From positions 1-22,479 of IMG/VR virus record IMGVR_UViG_3300030419_002273: a stretch of 22,479 bases of DNA. One strand, written 5' to 3'. Shown piece by piece: positions 6,982 to 16,032 of the stretch. The stretch comes from a virus. The position numbers were made by a program, and so were the translations under genes. The notes below the pieces were generated by a model. That model searched no databases and was not told the DNA's origin. It worked only from the letters and a program-made list of their open reading frames with translations. Numbering within the stretch: position 1 is the first letter of the stretch; each line of letters begins with the position of its first letter.

Positions 6982-9900
6982 ATGGTAAGAAGCGTAAACA
7001 AAAAGTACCAAGTGTGGTTGGCTGGCTACTATGATGACTTTAACGGAGCGAGAGCAATACCGGATGACCGCAACCAACCAAGCGATACAACTTATTCGGC
7101 TACCAAAAGTCATTTTGGAAACCCAATGAACGGGGAAGCATTTATCAATCCTCGTTTTAGATTTTCGGTAGAAGAAAGAACTCAAGATTCAGCGAAGAAG
7201 GTTGCGTCAACCACTAACCAATATCTACAAAACGACGGTATTTTTGAGTGGCTTACATTTGATGATACTAGGCTATCTAACGATGCTTGGGAAGGTAGAG
7301 CGCAACTACAATATCCCGATGGTCATGTAGCCAACCGATATAAGTTCGACAATGATTCAGGTTATGGTAGTGATTTCTACCAACGATTTATCAATGGACA
7401 TAATAGTAATGCTTCTTACATTGTACCTACAGGAGACAATGATGCTACTTTCGGTCATAGCGACATGAAAGCCTATGATGATACTAATTACAACGCAGAC
7501 AATGCTGGGCTACACTCTACAACAGGAAACTTCGTACAGAGAGCGCATTTGACTGGGGTGTTTATGGGAGAAAAACTACAGCAAAATAGCAGTACCACAA
7601 CTCCCGGCGAGATATTTCAAGAAATACATTCACCTTCAAAACAACCGTTCTTATGCATACAAGCAGCAAGAAAAACAGATACAGATTCTAATACTACACC
7701 AAGTATAATATATGATGGTCATTTGAATACTCGTCTTGACGGAGATATATTTACCGCAAGAATAGCATTACAAAGTATGATTTCAAGTGGCACTTGGTCG
7801 GATGTAGGTATTCATTTTGAAGTAGGGTTTCCTGTGGCACAGGCTGGTATTTTGAACGATGAAGGATATACAGGAACACCAGCAATTAATTTTACTCTCG
7901 ACCTTGATGATATTAGTTATGATACCCAAGCACTTTTGGGCGGTGGTAGTTATGATACACCACAAGTGACAATAGATAATGCTTGGTTAGATATTGACTT
8001 TGTATTTGATTATACCAATAATAAATTCAAGGCATACTATAATGGAACCGAAATTACTTCTACTAACTCTACAGCCGGGTCTTATAGTAGTGGTTATACT
8101 ATGTCCGGTGGGTCTGCAACTACGGCTTCTAATTTATATGGTTATCAGATTACTGTCACTAATACAGGTAGTAGTGGTACAAGTGGGTTTGTATCTTATT
8201 TGATGCTTGATAGAGTAGGTCTTGTGAGGTATCTTACTGATGATATTTCTACTACAGAAGAAGTACATATTACAGAATTAAACATACAACAAACAGTAAA
8301 TGGAATATCTACATGTCAAATTAGTATTGCAGATGACCCCGATTTAACTGGGGGAGTAAGAGGCGCTGCTGCTACTGATTATGTACTTAATCTTAAAAAC
8401 CTATTTGTCGCCTCTACGCCCCTAGATTGGAACCTATTAGTTTTTGCCGACTCAACTAGCAGAATTGATAGGCCCGTATGGAAAGGGGAAGTATCTACTT
8501 TTAACATTAAAGAAAAAAGGCGTAATAGAATTATTACTTTATCGGCGCAAGATACCATGAGTTATTTTGATAAACAAATACCATTATGGGATGTAGGACA
8601 AAAGGGGCAAAACACCTCAGAAGATTCTACCGACTATTGGAGTTATGATGCTCACGGCTTTAGAAATGCTATGTATCTTGGTGCAGATAAACTAAAAATA
8701 CTTGATGGAAATGTTGGTTTTGAATCTGACAGTTCATACGCGGAAACAGCAGACCAAAGAACACAACTAGGTTCAGGACACCCCATACAGATGTATAATA
8801 ATGAGGACACTTATGGACCAAATAGTATAGAAGATGATTACGAAGGTTATGCAATAGACGGGTTTGTTCAAAAGGTAGGCTCAACAAACACGATAGCGAT
8901 TATGAAAGATTCATCGCACGGTATTACTACATCTGTTCCTTCGGGTGGAGTAAATATGCAAAGCACAAACCATAACGGTAGTGGTTTAACAGTAAGTGCT
9001 GTGAGTGGTGCTGATGTTGAGTTTGCTAATACAACTCTTGCTTATGCACCCGAAACAGCAAAAATTGTCTATATAGGTAAATACCCAAATGTTCCTGAAT
9101 CAGAAAGAATTGATTACTATACTGCTACAGGTACAATACAAGGCGACCCGTATTTTGACTGGATAACAAATGTCCTTAATGTTGCCCCATCAACAAATAA
9201 TTGGCCCGCTGGTACAACAGTTCTTAACAAACTTTATGTCTATTTTGATGCAGACCCTAATTTAGAAGAAGGAGATACTTTCTATATTAATAGAAAAAAT
9301 GATGGTGGTAGTGGTAATCTTACTGCGGCTTATAATGTAAAACACACAGTAAATCGTATAGTAAAAATCCGTAATTATTTTGGTAATACTTATGGTACAG
9401 GAACTTATCTTGCTACCAACTTAATGTATTTGTGGGTAGTCAAAACAAATACTGATTACGACGGTGCTGAAAATCACGGTGTATATGCAGCAAACGCTTA
9501 TGCTCCTTCTGATGTTTTGTTAGTAAGTAGTAATAGGTTTTCTTGGTCGAAAGATACTGGAACAATTAGTAATGTTTTTGGTACAAACCAAGAGACAATT
9601 AAACATAGACCTATTCACGCACGATGGATGCGTGACCTTAGCAATTCATTGTGGTTTAAGTATCACTTTGGTATAGTAAAGAGGGACCCCAAAGACGAGC
9701 CCCCACCAGCCCCACAAACAGGTCATATTGCTGGTACTTCAAACGCTAGTTATAGTAGGGTTAGCGTGAGCCAAACCCTTTCACCTACTACTACCGTAAT
9801 ACAAGTTGACGAAACAGCCTATGATGCCGCACCTAATGCTGGTGTTGCAGAAATATGGTCAACACCGAATGTATCACCAGCACAATATACAAACGCAACA

Positions 9901-12900
9901 GAGTTTAAGGAAAAATTTATCTACAAAGGAAAGGCCACTACTGGTAGCGCGTGGTATCTTATAGGGGTACAACATATTCATGGCACTTACGCAATAGATT
10001 CTTCTTATAATTATTCGGAGAATGGAACCAACAAACGCATTTATCTCAAGTTCCAAGATTTTGAAGATGATTACAAACATATATGGTTGCTTTGGTCAGA
10101 TATGAGAAACAACGGAAATGCTGACGCTGATGGTAGCGAGAGAAAAACAGACTTTGGTTTACAATATCCAGTAAACGAAAATTATGATTTTGATTTATAT
10201 TTTGCTGACCAAGTAGATGCTAACGGAAACATAGACAAGTTTGGTAGCCTTAATGTGGGAGAGGATTTAGATGTTTGGAATGTTGATGCTACAACAGAAC
10301 CAATAACCGGAATACCATTCTCAAAACCAGTTGACTATAACTCAAAACAAGCAATTGCTCTTACAGATAGCGGTAGTAAACTAAGAATAACTACAAGCGA
10401 AACTGGTACTGTTGCTGCCGGTGATTATATCTATATCATTAATAGTACGAGTCATGATGGTGCGCACTTAGTAGATTCAGTAAGCAACGATACCTATATA
10501 CACACAACCACTACTTATGTTGGAAACGGCGAAGGTACGGGCGGTGCATATTATTGTCCAACTACAGAAGATGCATTAGATGTGTACCACGATTGGGAAA
10601 ATAAGGGAGGTGCATTTTTAATCATTGATGCCGCGAAGTTTTTCAATCTCAACACACATATAAACGGTGGTAAAACAGGCCAAGATGCCGGAGGAAGAAC
10701 AGACTTACAAAATTATGTTGTTGAAGGAAGAAGTGGTTTCCCTGCGCTTATAGATAATTATTGGACTGAGGCTCTTGCATCTTACCAAACTACAGGAGAT
10801 ATAACAAAAGAAAATAAAAACCAAAACTATTTAATTTCTTCTGCAACTTTAGCAAGTATTGGTTTCGTAGATGGTTTAATAGGATTACCTGTAAACGACG
10901 CATCTTTGTTTCAGGATAAAGGTATGGGTAAACTAATTACTGTGTACCAACAAAACAGAAATGAAAATCCGGGCGATATTAATTATTTTGCATGGGATGG
11001 TAAATTAGAAACAGAAGTAGATGGAACAATTGATACTGTTAGTTCGGAGACTACAGTAGCCGCACAAGCCCCATATACGGGCTTCTCTGTAGTAAATATA
11101 GTCACCGATGATAATACATTTGAAACCGATGGTATAAAAACAGGTATGGTTATAGAAAGGACTAACACATCAGGTACTATTACTTACCATAACATATATA
11201 GTGTAGTTGGACAAAAAGAATTACAAGTTGTAAGCGATGGCTCTTGGGCAACCACAGATACTGTTAAAATACCCCAACAACTAGCAAAGATATATGTTAT
11301 AGACGGAACACATATAACAGAGTCTATTTCACAAGATTTGCTAAATCTTGAATCTAATTTGTGGGAAATCTATGATGCGATGGCAGTTGATTGGTCAGAC
11401 TTAGGAATTAATATGAGTCTTGGTACTACAAGTGGTAGCGAAACAACACCAATAGCATACGAAGTACACTCTACTGTTTATTCTGCGTATATGTTGCGTT
11501 TGATGATGCATATTGATGGTTTCTATGAAAGCGAAAACGGAGGAACATATTGGGATAGCGACAAGTTCCGTATGTTATGGAATGCGGCAATCATGGACAC
11601 TTGGTTGCCATCAGCGAGAATTAATTCTATGTTTGATATAAACAATGTTCCAGTCACTAAGATGATGACTACCTACAATGATACTTCTTCAAATGATTCC
11701 TACGGGTCTATTATGGATAGTAGAGGGAAAACATTAGGGGCTCTTATAAGTTCTATACAAGAAAAGACTGGCTATGGTACTACAAATAGCCTTCACACAT
11801 CATTTTCATATCTAATAGGCAAAGACAACAGATTTGAGTTTAGACCAAAATATAATTCAGGTCTAGTATTCAACAGAGATAACATACATATTGGTAGCAT
11901 AAGAACCAACTTAACAGGACAAATAACAAATGTTCGTGTATATTACAACAATGGTTTATCCTTTGTTGATTGGCCTTCTGTAAGTCTAGGAGATACTACA
12001 AGATGGAATATAGTAAATCATCCTGAAATAACTTCGGGTGACGAAGCCTTGCTTGTCGCTAAACAAGAGTATGATTTGAGAAAAACTAATCCACTTGAAT
12101 TATCTATTACTCCAATACTTGAAAGCGATGTTGAACATAAAATGATAGAGAGTGGAAGATATGGCTATATAGCAGACCCTTATATTGCTTTAGCAGGTAC
12201 AAATGATACTGTAGCAAATGTATGTAATTGGTCTATTCTTGGTACTGGCGGTGTATTGTTCCCCGGAATGGTTAATGCGTTAGATGGCAACATAAATGTG
12301 GATATAGACCCATTAGAAACTAGATATGGTTCCTCCAAAGACACTAATGCTGCTGGAGATGTAGAGTGGAAACATAACTATTATTGGTATGGAAGTAATT
12401 CTATTTCTAACGCTGTACAAATAGTGCATATACCAAACAAAACACCGCTTACTAATAGTAATGGGCACTCTATGAGAATGACTGTTGATTTGAAAAACCA
12501 AACAGGCACAAGCATAGATGAAGCAGAGTTTGTAGTGACAATAGCAGATTATAACTATAGTAATGATAAAGACAAAACAGTAAGTGGTGCTACTTCATCT
12601 ATGGTAAGCACAAAAGATGTAAAACATAGTGGGTTTTATGAGATAGATATTCCAAGTACATACGGAGCAGTTGCTGGCGCAAAAATAGTATTTTCGTTTA
12701 ATGCAGAATACTGTCGTGCCCTTCTACGACACAGGTGCGGCGACCCTACACAAACAGCACACGGGTCAGCAGACTATATTTTAGATAGTAGCGTGGATAA
12801 TGGAAGCGGGTCAACAAACTTACATAGTATTTTCCCATTGGGATTAAGAGTGTATAGCGAAATGGGGGGTGGGTTTAGAGATGCTAGAAAGTGGTGGTAT

Positions 12901-13974
12901 GCACCACGCATTCAGATTTGTCGTGATTTATCATACACCCCAGCAACTTATGTTAGTGTGACGGATGCTGGTTTGGAGTTAAATTCGGAACCTATGGTTA
13001 TACAAGACATTTTATGGAAGGTTCCATCAGGTAGAGCAGAAGAAGTAAGTCTAGTATTAGAAAGGGATGAGTCTATTGCTACTGGTGGTCTAATATCTTA
13101 TCTTTTCCCTAAACATTCACCCGGAAGGCAGAGTAGTTCTCCTGTAGGTGGCGGTGGCGACGATGGTAGTTATCAAGAGCCACCAGTAAACGGTAGGCCA
13201 CCAGTAAATGATTCTGATACCTTGACTGACCCAAGCAAACAAAAGCCCGGAGGCAACACTAGAGATTCTACTGGCACTATCTATGATGCATCTAGTGGTA
13301 TAGGATTAGGTAGCCTTTCGGGTACTACCTATGGTAGATTAAGTGGTAGGATGGACTTACCAAATAACGACCTTTCGGGAGACTCAAAGTTTTCTGTTCT
13401 AGGTCAAGGGAAAACTGGTAGTACACCTTCAACCAAGAGAGGTATTGAAGGTATGGGTGTAGATATACATGTGACTGGTGGTTCAGCATCGGTAACAGCA
13501 GACGGGTATATGTTTGGTGGTAAGGGTCTTTTAGGTGTAGGAGATGCCGTAGCAACATCACAAGAAACAAACATAGAGACTACATTTACTATACCTACAG
13601 ATATTTTGAGTAATAGACTTACAGTACAAGCAAATATAACGCATAGTCCCTCGGTAGGAAATACTGTAAGCACAACATTTACAAGAGGAATACTATATAT
13701 TACTGTCACCATAGAAGAAACTGGAGAAACTATTACTAACGAAGTCAAAGTAAGAACAGGAATCAGAAATAAAACTATAACTTTGTTGTCAAATAAACCC
13801 ATTACAGGGCTTAGAAACTCCGGTAAAAAAGTTAAGATAACAATAACTAGAAAGGCTGGTATAGGAGAAGATAATGCCGACACAACAGGTATAACAATAC
13901 ATAACTTGGATGTAAAGATGCAGAGAGCGTCTGCTCACACAACTTCTATATCCAATCAGTTTTCGCCTAATTAA
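6982..13974 (+). CDS. Giant baseplate hub / tail-tip protein
   Basis: The product has 2330 residues, is rich in Asn, Thr, Ser, Gly and Tyr, and is almost all beta. Residues about 200-415 look like a LamG/concanavalin-type sandwich (WLDIDFVFDYTNNKFKAYYN). Residues about 421-530 (ITELNIQQTVNGISTCQISI, then PVWKGEVSTFNIKEKRRNRI) resemble the first part of a gp27/tail-hub fold. Residues about 1585-1740 (LGALISSIQEKTGYG, RFEFRPK, QITNVRVYYNNG) resemble its second part. Between them lie about 1000 residues of beta-rich repeats, including IIDAAKFFNL and DGAHLVDSVSNDTYI. After another sandwich region comes a Gly/Ser/Pro linker (about 2046-2150) and a C-terminal beta domain with ITVTIEETGETI. It probably closes the tail tube and displays host-binding domains at the tip. 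The start is supported by GGTGA at 6973-6977. Boundaries are approximate and the hub assignment is by pattern. Confidence 0.6.
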   Translation: MVRSVNKKYQVWLAGYYDDFNGARAIPDDRNQPSDTTYSATKSHFGNPMNGEAFINPRFRFSVEERTQDSAKKVASTTNQYLQNDGIFEWLTFDDTRLSNDAWEGRAQLQYPDGHVANRYKFDNDSGYGSDFYQRFINGHNSNASYIVPTGDNDATFGHSDMKAYDDTNYNADNAGLHSTTGNFVQRAHLTGVFMGEKLQQNSSTTTPGEIFQEIHSPSKQPFLCIQAARKTDTDSNTTPSIIYDGHLNTRLDGDIFTARIALQSMISSGTWSDVGIHFEVGFPVAQAGILNDEGYTGTPAINFTLDLDDISYDTQALLGGGSYDTPQVTIDNAWLDIDFVFDYTNNKFKAYYNGTEITSTNSTAGSYSSGYTMSGGSATTASNLYGYQITVTNTGSSGTSGFVSYLMLDRVGLVRYLTDDISTTEEVHITELNIQQTVNGISTCQISIADDPDLTGGVRGAAATDYVLNLKNLFVASTPLDWNLLVFADSTSRIDRPVWKGEVSTFNIKEKRRNRIITLSAQDTMSYFDKQIPLWDVGQKGQNTSEDSTDYWSYDAHGFRNAMYLGADKLKILDGNVGFESDSSYAETADQRTQLGSGHPIQMYNNEDTYGPNSIEDDYEGYAIDGFVQKVGSTNTIAIMKDSSHGITTSVPSGGVNMQSTNHNGSGLTVSAVSGADVEFANTTLAYAPETAKIVYIGKYPNVPESERIDYYTATGTIQGDPYFDWITNVLNVAPSTNNWPAGTTVLNKLYVYFDADPNLEEGDTFYINRKNDGGSGNLTAAYNVKHTVNRIVKIRNYFGNTYGTGTYLATNLMYLWVVKTNTDYDGAENHGVYAANAYAPSDVLLVSSNRFSWSKDTGTISNVFGTNQETIKHRPIHARWMRDLSNSLWFKYHFGIVKRDPKDEPPPAPQTGHIAGTSNASYSRVSVSQTLSPTTTVIQVDETAYDAAPNAGVAEIWSTPNVSPAQYTNATEFKEKFIYKGKATTGSAWYLIGVQHIHGTYAIDSSYNYSENGTNKRIYLKFQDFEDDYKHIWLLWSDMRNNGNADADGSERKTDFGLQYPVNENYDFDLYFADQVDANGNIDKFGSLNVGEDLDVWNVDATTEPITGIPFSKPVDYNSKQAIALTDSGSKLRITTSETGTVAAGDYIYIINSTSHDGAHLVDSVSNDTYIHTTTTYVGNGEGTGGAYYCPTTEDALDVYHDWENKGGAFLIIDAAKFFNLNTHINGGKTGQDAGGRTDLQNYVVEGRSGFPALIDNYWTEALASYQTTGDITKENKNQNYLISSATLASIGFVDGLIGLPVNDASLFQDKGMGKLITVYQQNRNENPGDINYFAWDGKLETEVDGTIDTVSSETTVAAQAPYTGFSVVNIVTDDNTFETDGIKTGMVIERTNTSGTITYHNIYSVVGQKELQVVSDGSWATTDTVKIPQQLAKIYVIDGTHITESISQDLLNLESNLWEIYDAMAVDWSDLGINMSLGTTSGSETTPIAYEVHSTVYSAYMLRLMMHIDGFYESENGGTYWDSDKFRMLWNAAIMDTWLPSARINSMFDINNVPVTKMMTTYNDTSSNDSYGSIMDSRGKTLGALISSIQEKTGYGTTNSLHTSFSYLIGKDNRFEFRPKYNSGLVFNRDNIHIGSIRTNLTGQITNVRVYYNNGLSFVDWPSVSLGDTTRWNIVNHPEITSGDEALLVAKQEYDLRKTNPLELSITPILESDVEHKMIESGRYGYIADPYIALAGTNDTVANVCNWSILGTGGVLFPGMVNALDGNINVDIDPLETRYGSSKDTNAAGDVEWKHNYYWYGSNSISNAVQIVHIPNKTPLTNSNGHSMRMTVDLKNQTGTSIDEAEFVVTIADYNYSNDKDKTVSGATSSMVSTKDVKHSGFYEIDIPSTYGAVAGAKIVFSFNAEYCRALLRHRCGDPTQTAHGSADYILDSSVDNGSGSTNLHSIFPLGLRVYSEMGGGFRDARKWWYAPRIQICRDLSYTPATYVSVTDAGLELNSEPMVIQDILWKVPSGRAEEVSLVLERDESIATGGLISYLFPKHSPGRQSSSPVGGGGDDGSYQEPPVNGRPPVNDSDTLTDPSKQKPGGNTRDSTGTIYDASSGIGLGSLSGTTYGRLSGRMDLPNNDLSGDSKFSVLGQGKTGSTPSTKRGIEGMGVDIHVTGGSASVTADGYMFGGKGLLGVGDAVATSQETNIETTFTIPTDILSNRLTVQANITHSPSVGNTVSTTFTRGILYITVTIEETGETITNEVKVRTGIRNKTITLLSNKPITGLRNSGKKVKITITRKAGIGEDNADTTGITIHNLDVKMQRASAHTTSISNQFSPN
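13971..13974. other. Convergent operon junction: shared TTAA stop codons
   Basis: The rightward hub gene ends with TAA at 13972-13974 and the leftward ERCC4 gene ends with TAA on the opposite strand at 13971-13973. The two genes overlap by four bases with no space for a terminator. I see no hairpin or T-tract immediately beyond either stop. Confidence 0.9.
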
Positions 13975-14660
13975 TAATCTTCTCTAAGCGAAAGTATTGC
14001 GCGGGCCTTTCTTCTTGAAATACCATTAACCCCCATCAGCGCCTTCTGTGTAGTTCCTTTCCTTAGTATGCTTGGTATGCTACCGAACTCCGCTAATAAA
14101 TCTTCTGCTTGACCTACGGTGACACCATCCACAGAAGATAGAATTTGGATTCTTGGGTCTAGTTTAGATTTTTTAATGGCATTTTTTTCTTCTGTTTTAT
14201 GGCGATAATATGCTAACCCCTGTTGTGTATGATTAACGACAAGCCATTCTACAAACTCGTCCATAGTAGTGACTTCCATGTATTTAATTTTAGGGAATCT
14301 TTGATAAAATGTGGTCTTGAATTGTTTAATTACCTTCTTCATCCTAGCCATCTCTACTGCCAAAGCCTTAGCAGTTGGCTTACCATTAGGCACAAATGGC
14401 TTTAGTTCAGTACCGTACACCACCAAGAAGGGGTGTTCACAGGACTCCTCTAAGTCTTTCAGTTGGTCAACAATGGTGCGTGTGCGTCCGAAGCCCATGA
14501 TAGACCTATACAGGTCGTTTATCTCTTTGGCCTCTATACCCCACTCACCTATGGTGTAATCGGATGCTTTCATCCGACATACTTTTACCTCATCTTTACC
14601 CATACGCATGAGTAATTTGTTGATGACCTTCGGATTTTCGCGGTCATCTACTAAGAGCAT
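13971..14660 (-). CDS. ERCC4-type (XPF/Mus81-like) structure-specific nuclease with HhH domain
   Basis: The product has 229 residues. The N-terminal nuclease domain starts at once with LLVDDREN (Asp5/Asp6, Arg7, Glu8), followed by SDYTIGEWGIEAKEINDL. Here Asp34, Glu43, Lys45 and Asp49 correspond to the 'GDy......ERKt..D' metal-binding motif of ERCC4 nucleases, with Ala replacing Arg in ERK. The C-terminus (about 167-229), with SSVDGVTVGQAEDLLAEFG and LMGVNGISRRKARAIL, is a helix-hairpin-helix pair that binds branched DNA. There is no helicase domain, so it is like the short archaeal/viral forms. It should cut forked or flap DNA during replication or recombination. An in-frame TAA four codons upstream fixes the start region. 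No ribosome binding site is seen, but a TATA box lies at 14682-14689, which suggests a leaderless transcript. It is the last gene of the leftward operon. Confidence 0.85.
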   Translation of the reverse strand: MLLVDDRENPKVINKLLMRMGKDEVKVCRMKASDYTIGEWGIEAKEINDLYRSIMGFGRTRTIVDQLKDLEESCEHPFLVVYGTELKPFVPNGKPTAKALAVEMARMKKVIKQFKTTFYQRFPKIKYMEVTTMDEFVEWLVVNHTQQGLAYYRHKTEEKNAIKKSKLDPRIQILSSVDGVTVGQAEDLLAEFGSIPSILRKGTTQKALMGVNGISRRKARAILSLREDY

Positions 14661-14681
14661 GACATAAAATTACATGGGGCT

Positions 14682-14689
14682 TTGATAAA
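14682..14689 (-). promoter_or_regulatory. TATA box TTTATCAA for the ERCC4 gene
   Basis: On the minus strand TTTATCAA occupies -29 to -22 relative to the ATG at 14660. That would put transcription start at or next to the start codon, giving a leaderless mRNA. The absence of a ribosome binding site before this gene supports the idea. The spacing is within one base of the two stronger TATA elements upstream in the operon. Confidence 0.45.
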
Positions 14690-14692
14690 GGT

Positions 14693-14860
14693 TTACCATC
14701 CTCTATCGAAATAAACCTCATCTTCTATGATAATTATTTGAGTCTTACACCTATCACAATAGCGTTCCATGTCTGTAAAGAGCGACCACTCTGCTTTACA
14801 TGTCACACACAAACCATGCTCGTACATTTCTTTAATTTGGTGTTCTTTCATCATAACCAT
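14693..14860 (-). CDS. Small zinc-ribbon protein (55 aa)
   Basis: This 55-residue protein begins MVMMKEHQIKEMYEHG and carries two CxxC knuckles, CVTC (Cys18, Cys21) and CDRC (Cys35, Cys38). They are separated by 13 residues, which is a classic zinc ribbon. It ends in an acidic/aromatic tail (EDEVYFDRGW). It is supported as a gene by an excellent ribosome binding site, GAGGTAAT at 14864-14871, which contains the stop codon of the primase gene, so the two are almost certainly translated together. Zinc ribbons of this size bind nucleic acids or proteins. Its place directly after primase suggests an accessory replication role, which is inference. Family not recognised. Confidence 0.8.
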   Translation of the reverse strand: MVMMKEHQIKEMYEHGLCVTCKAEWSLFTDMERYCDRCKTQIIIIEDEVYFDRGW

Positions 14861-14863
14861 AGT

Positions 14864-14871
14864 ATTACCTC
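14864..14871 (-). promoter_or_regulatory. Ribosome binding site GAGGTAAT overlapping the primase stop
   Basis: On the minus strand GAGGTAAT lies 3 bases before the ATG at 14860 and includes the TAA stop of primase at 14865-14867. It identifies the short zinc-ribbon frame as a real, coupled gene. Confidence 0.8.
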
Positions 14872-15914
14872 TTTACTCCATCGTGTGCCCAACAAGGGCC
14901 AGCGTCCACACAGCACTTGTTAGGTGAATGCTCATAGTCTATGATGCTTTCAACATGAAACCTTGTAGTGTGTTCGTTATAGTCTCTCCAACCTAACTTT
15001 GACATAAAAGCAACAATTGTTTCGATGCATTGTTTCCTCTGTTCGGGTGTGAGTGTTGAAGGGTGTGCAAACCATCTTAGGTTTTCCGCTAAGTGTTGTG
15101 TTAGTGCTATCCTTACTGTGTGTTTAGGGTTCTCGTCACGCATGGCCTTCTCTAAACAAGGAGGAATAGGTATCTGACCGGCAGAGCCAATCTCCCCCTC
15201 AAACTCCCCTACGGGGGTAGTTTCTTCGACTGGGTTGTTTGCTATCCATGCTCGTATATTGAAGCCACCTATAGGTGGCTCTCCCGTATATGGGTCGTAG
15301 CACTTAAGTTCCTTTAATGGTTTTGTGGGTATTTCGTAATCATCTTTAATGTAAAACCCTGTCGGCTCTATATTCACAGCCCACCTACCTCTCTTTGGAT
15401 TGTAAGTATCAGGAATGCGTGTGAGTTTTTGAGGGAAACCTACACCATCAAGTGTTTTTAGTCCTCGCGCCTGTAGCCTTTGGTAGCGGTCTATGTGTTT
15501 TGCGATGGCTGTTCCCTTCACAGGGGTATCAAAGAATTGATGAACATGAAATCCCCTGCCTGTGAAAACTATTCGTATGTCTCCTACAATAGAAAGGTGG
15601 GTAGGATTAAGTCTTTTTATCAATTTGAAAACATCTTGCTTAACATCTTCAAGCGTGCCTCCCTCTATCATATCAAAATCCCACCATGCTCTATCCATAA
15701 CCACAGATTCCACATCCATTTTCCATGTTCGTATTTCGTCGCGCCTTTCAAAAGAATAAAGAGAAGTATAACATGATGCCTTACCATTTACTTTTGAGAT
15801 ATAATTATCATAATCGTCGCGGGTTTCGCAGAGAGTGCGTCGCAGACCTATCTCTCGCGGAAACAGCATAGTCATATAATCACGCCGCTTGTTGGTGTCC
15901 GCATTCACAGCCAT
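14865..15914 (-). CDS. Archaeo-eukaryotic DNA primase, PriS-like with PriL-like C-terminus
   Basis: The product has 349 residues. The catalytic domain shows AWWDFDM (Asp79, Asp81: the metal-binding DxD), TGRGFHVHQ (118-126: the 'sGrGfHvh' nucleotide-binding motif) and LTRIPDTYNPKRGRW (164-178), all hallmarks of the archaeo-eukaryotic primase catalytic subunit. The C-terminal third (about 248-349) begins IPIPPCLEKAM (Cys253) and ends KCCVDAGPCW (Cys334, Cys335, Cys341). This resembles the start and middle of the 4Fe-4S domain of the large subunit PriL. Cys296 or the adjacent Cys335 might complete a cluster, because the chain stops before the usual last Cys. So this may be a one-chain primase that makes primers for PolB. 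An in-frame TAG two codons before Met1 limits the start to Met1, Met14 or Met16. The preceding small gene overlaps the first 35 bases, so Met14, which follows GCGTGAT, is a real alternative. Confidence 0.82.
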   Translation of the reverse strand: MAVNADTNKRRDYMTMLFPREIGLRRTLCETRDDYDNYISKVNGKASCYTSLYSFERRDEIRTWKMDVESVVMDRAWWDFDMIEGGTLEDVKQDVFKLIKRLNPTHLSIVGDIRIVFTGRGFHVHQFFDTPVKGTAIAKHIDRYQRLQARGLKTLDGVGFPQKLTRIPDTYNPKRGRWAVNIEPTGFYIKDDYEIPTKPLKELKCYDPYTGEPPIGGFNIRAWIANNPVEETTPVGEFEGEIGSAGQIPIPPCLEKAMRDENPKHTVRIALTQHLAENLRWFAHPSTLTPEQRKQCIETIVAFMSKLGWRDYNEHTTRFHVESIIDYEHSPNKCCVDAGPCWAHDGVKR

Positions 15915-16032
15915 ACACTAAGATTTCTTCGGGGGCTGAACCCTCTTGTCCGTTAACTCTCCAAACCTTTTCTGACCCTTCCCACAAATCATCGTGACCA
16001 CAGGCCGCACATACTATTACCGTATTATTCAT
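15880..16032 (-). CDS. Small zinc-ribbon protein (50 aa) between Cas4-like and primase genes
   Basis: This 50-residue protein has CAAC (Cys8, Cys11) followed by GHDDLWEG, and near the end GCECGHQ (Cys42, Cys44), a likely zinc ribbon of CxxC...CxC type. The start is strongly supported: its ATG overlaps the TGA stop of the Cas4-like gene as ATGA (16029-16032), and GGGTGGGA lies just upstream. Its 3' end runs 35 bases into the primase gene in a different frame. Function is unknown. Its location between a nuclease and a primase suggests a nucleic-acid-binding or assembly role, which is inference. Confidence 0.78.
   Translation of the reverse strand: MNNTVIVCAACGHDDLWEGSEKVWRVNGQEGSAPEEILVYGCECGHQQAA

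Noticed and set aside
10652-10664. Another match to the promoter core (ACACATATAAAC) inside the hub gene
   Set aside because: It lies within conserved-looking coding sequence, matches only the central part of the 16-base element, and has no minus-strand gene downstream.
13404-13883. A 159-residue hydrophobic reading frame on the minus strand within the hub gene
   Set aside because: It is antisense to a Thr/Ser/Asn-rich beta protein, which produces Val/Leu/Ile-rich shadows. It has no ribosome binding site, and the plus-strand gene covers it completely.
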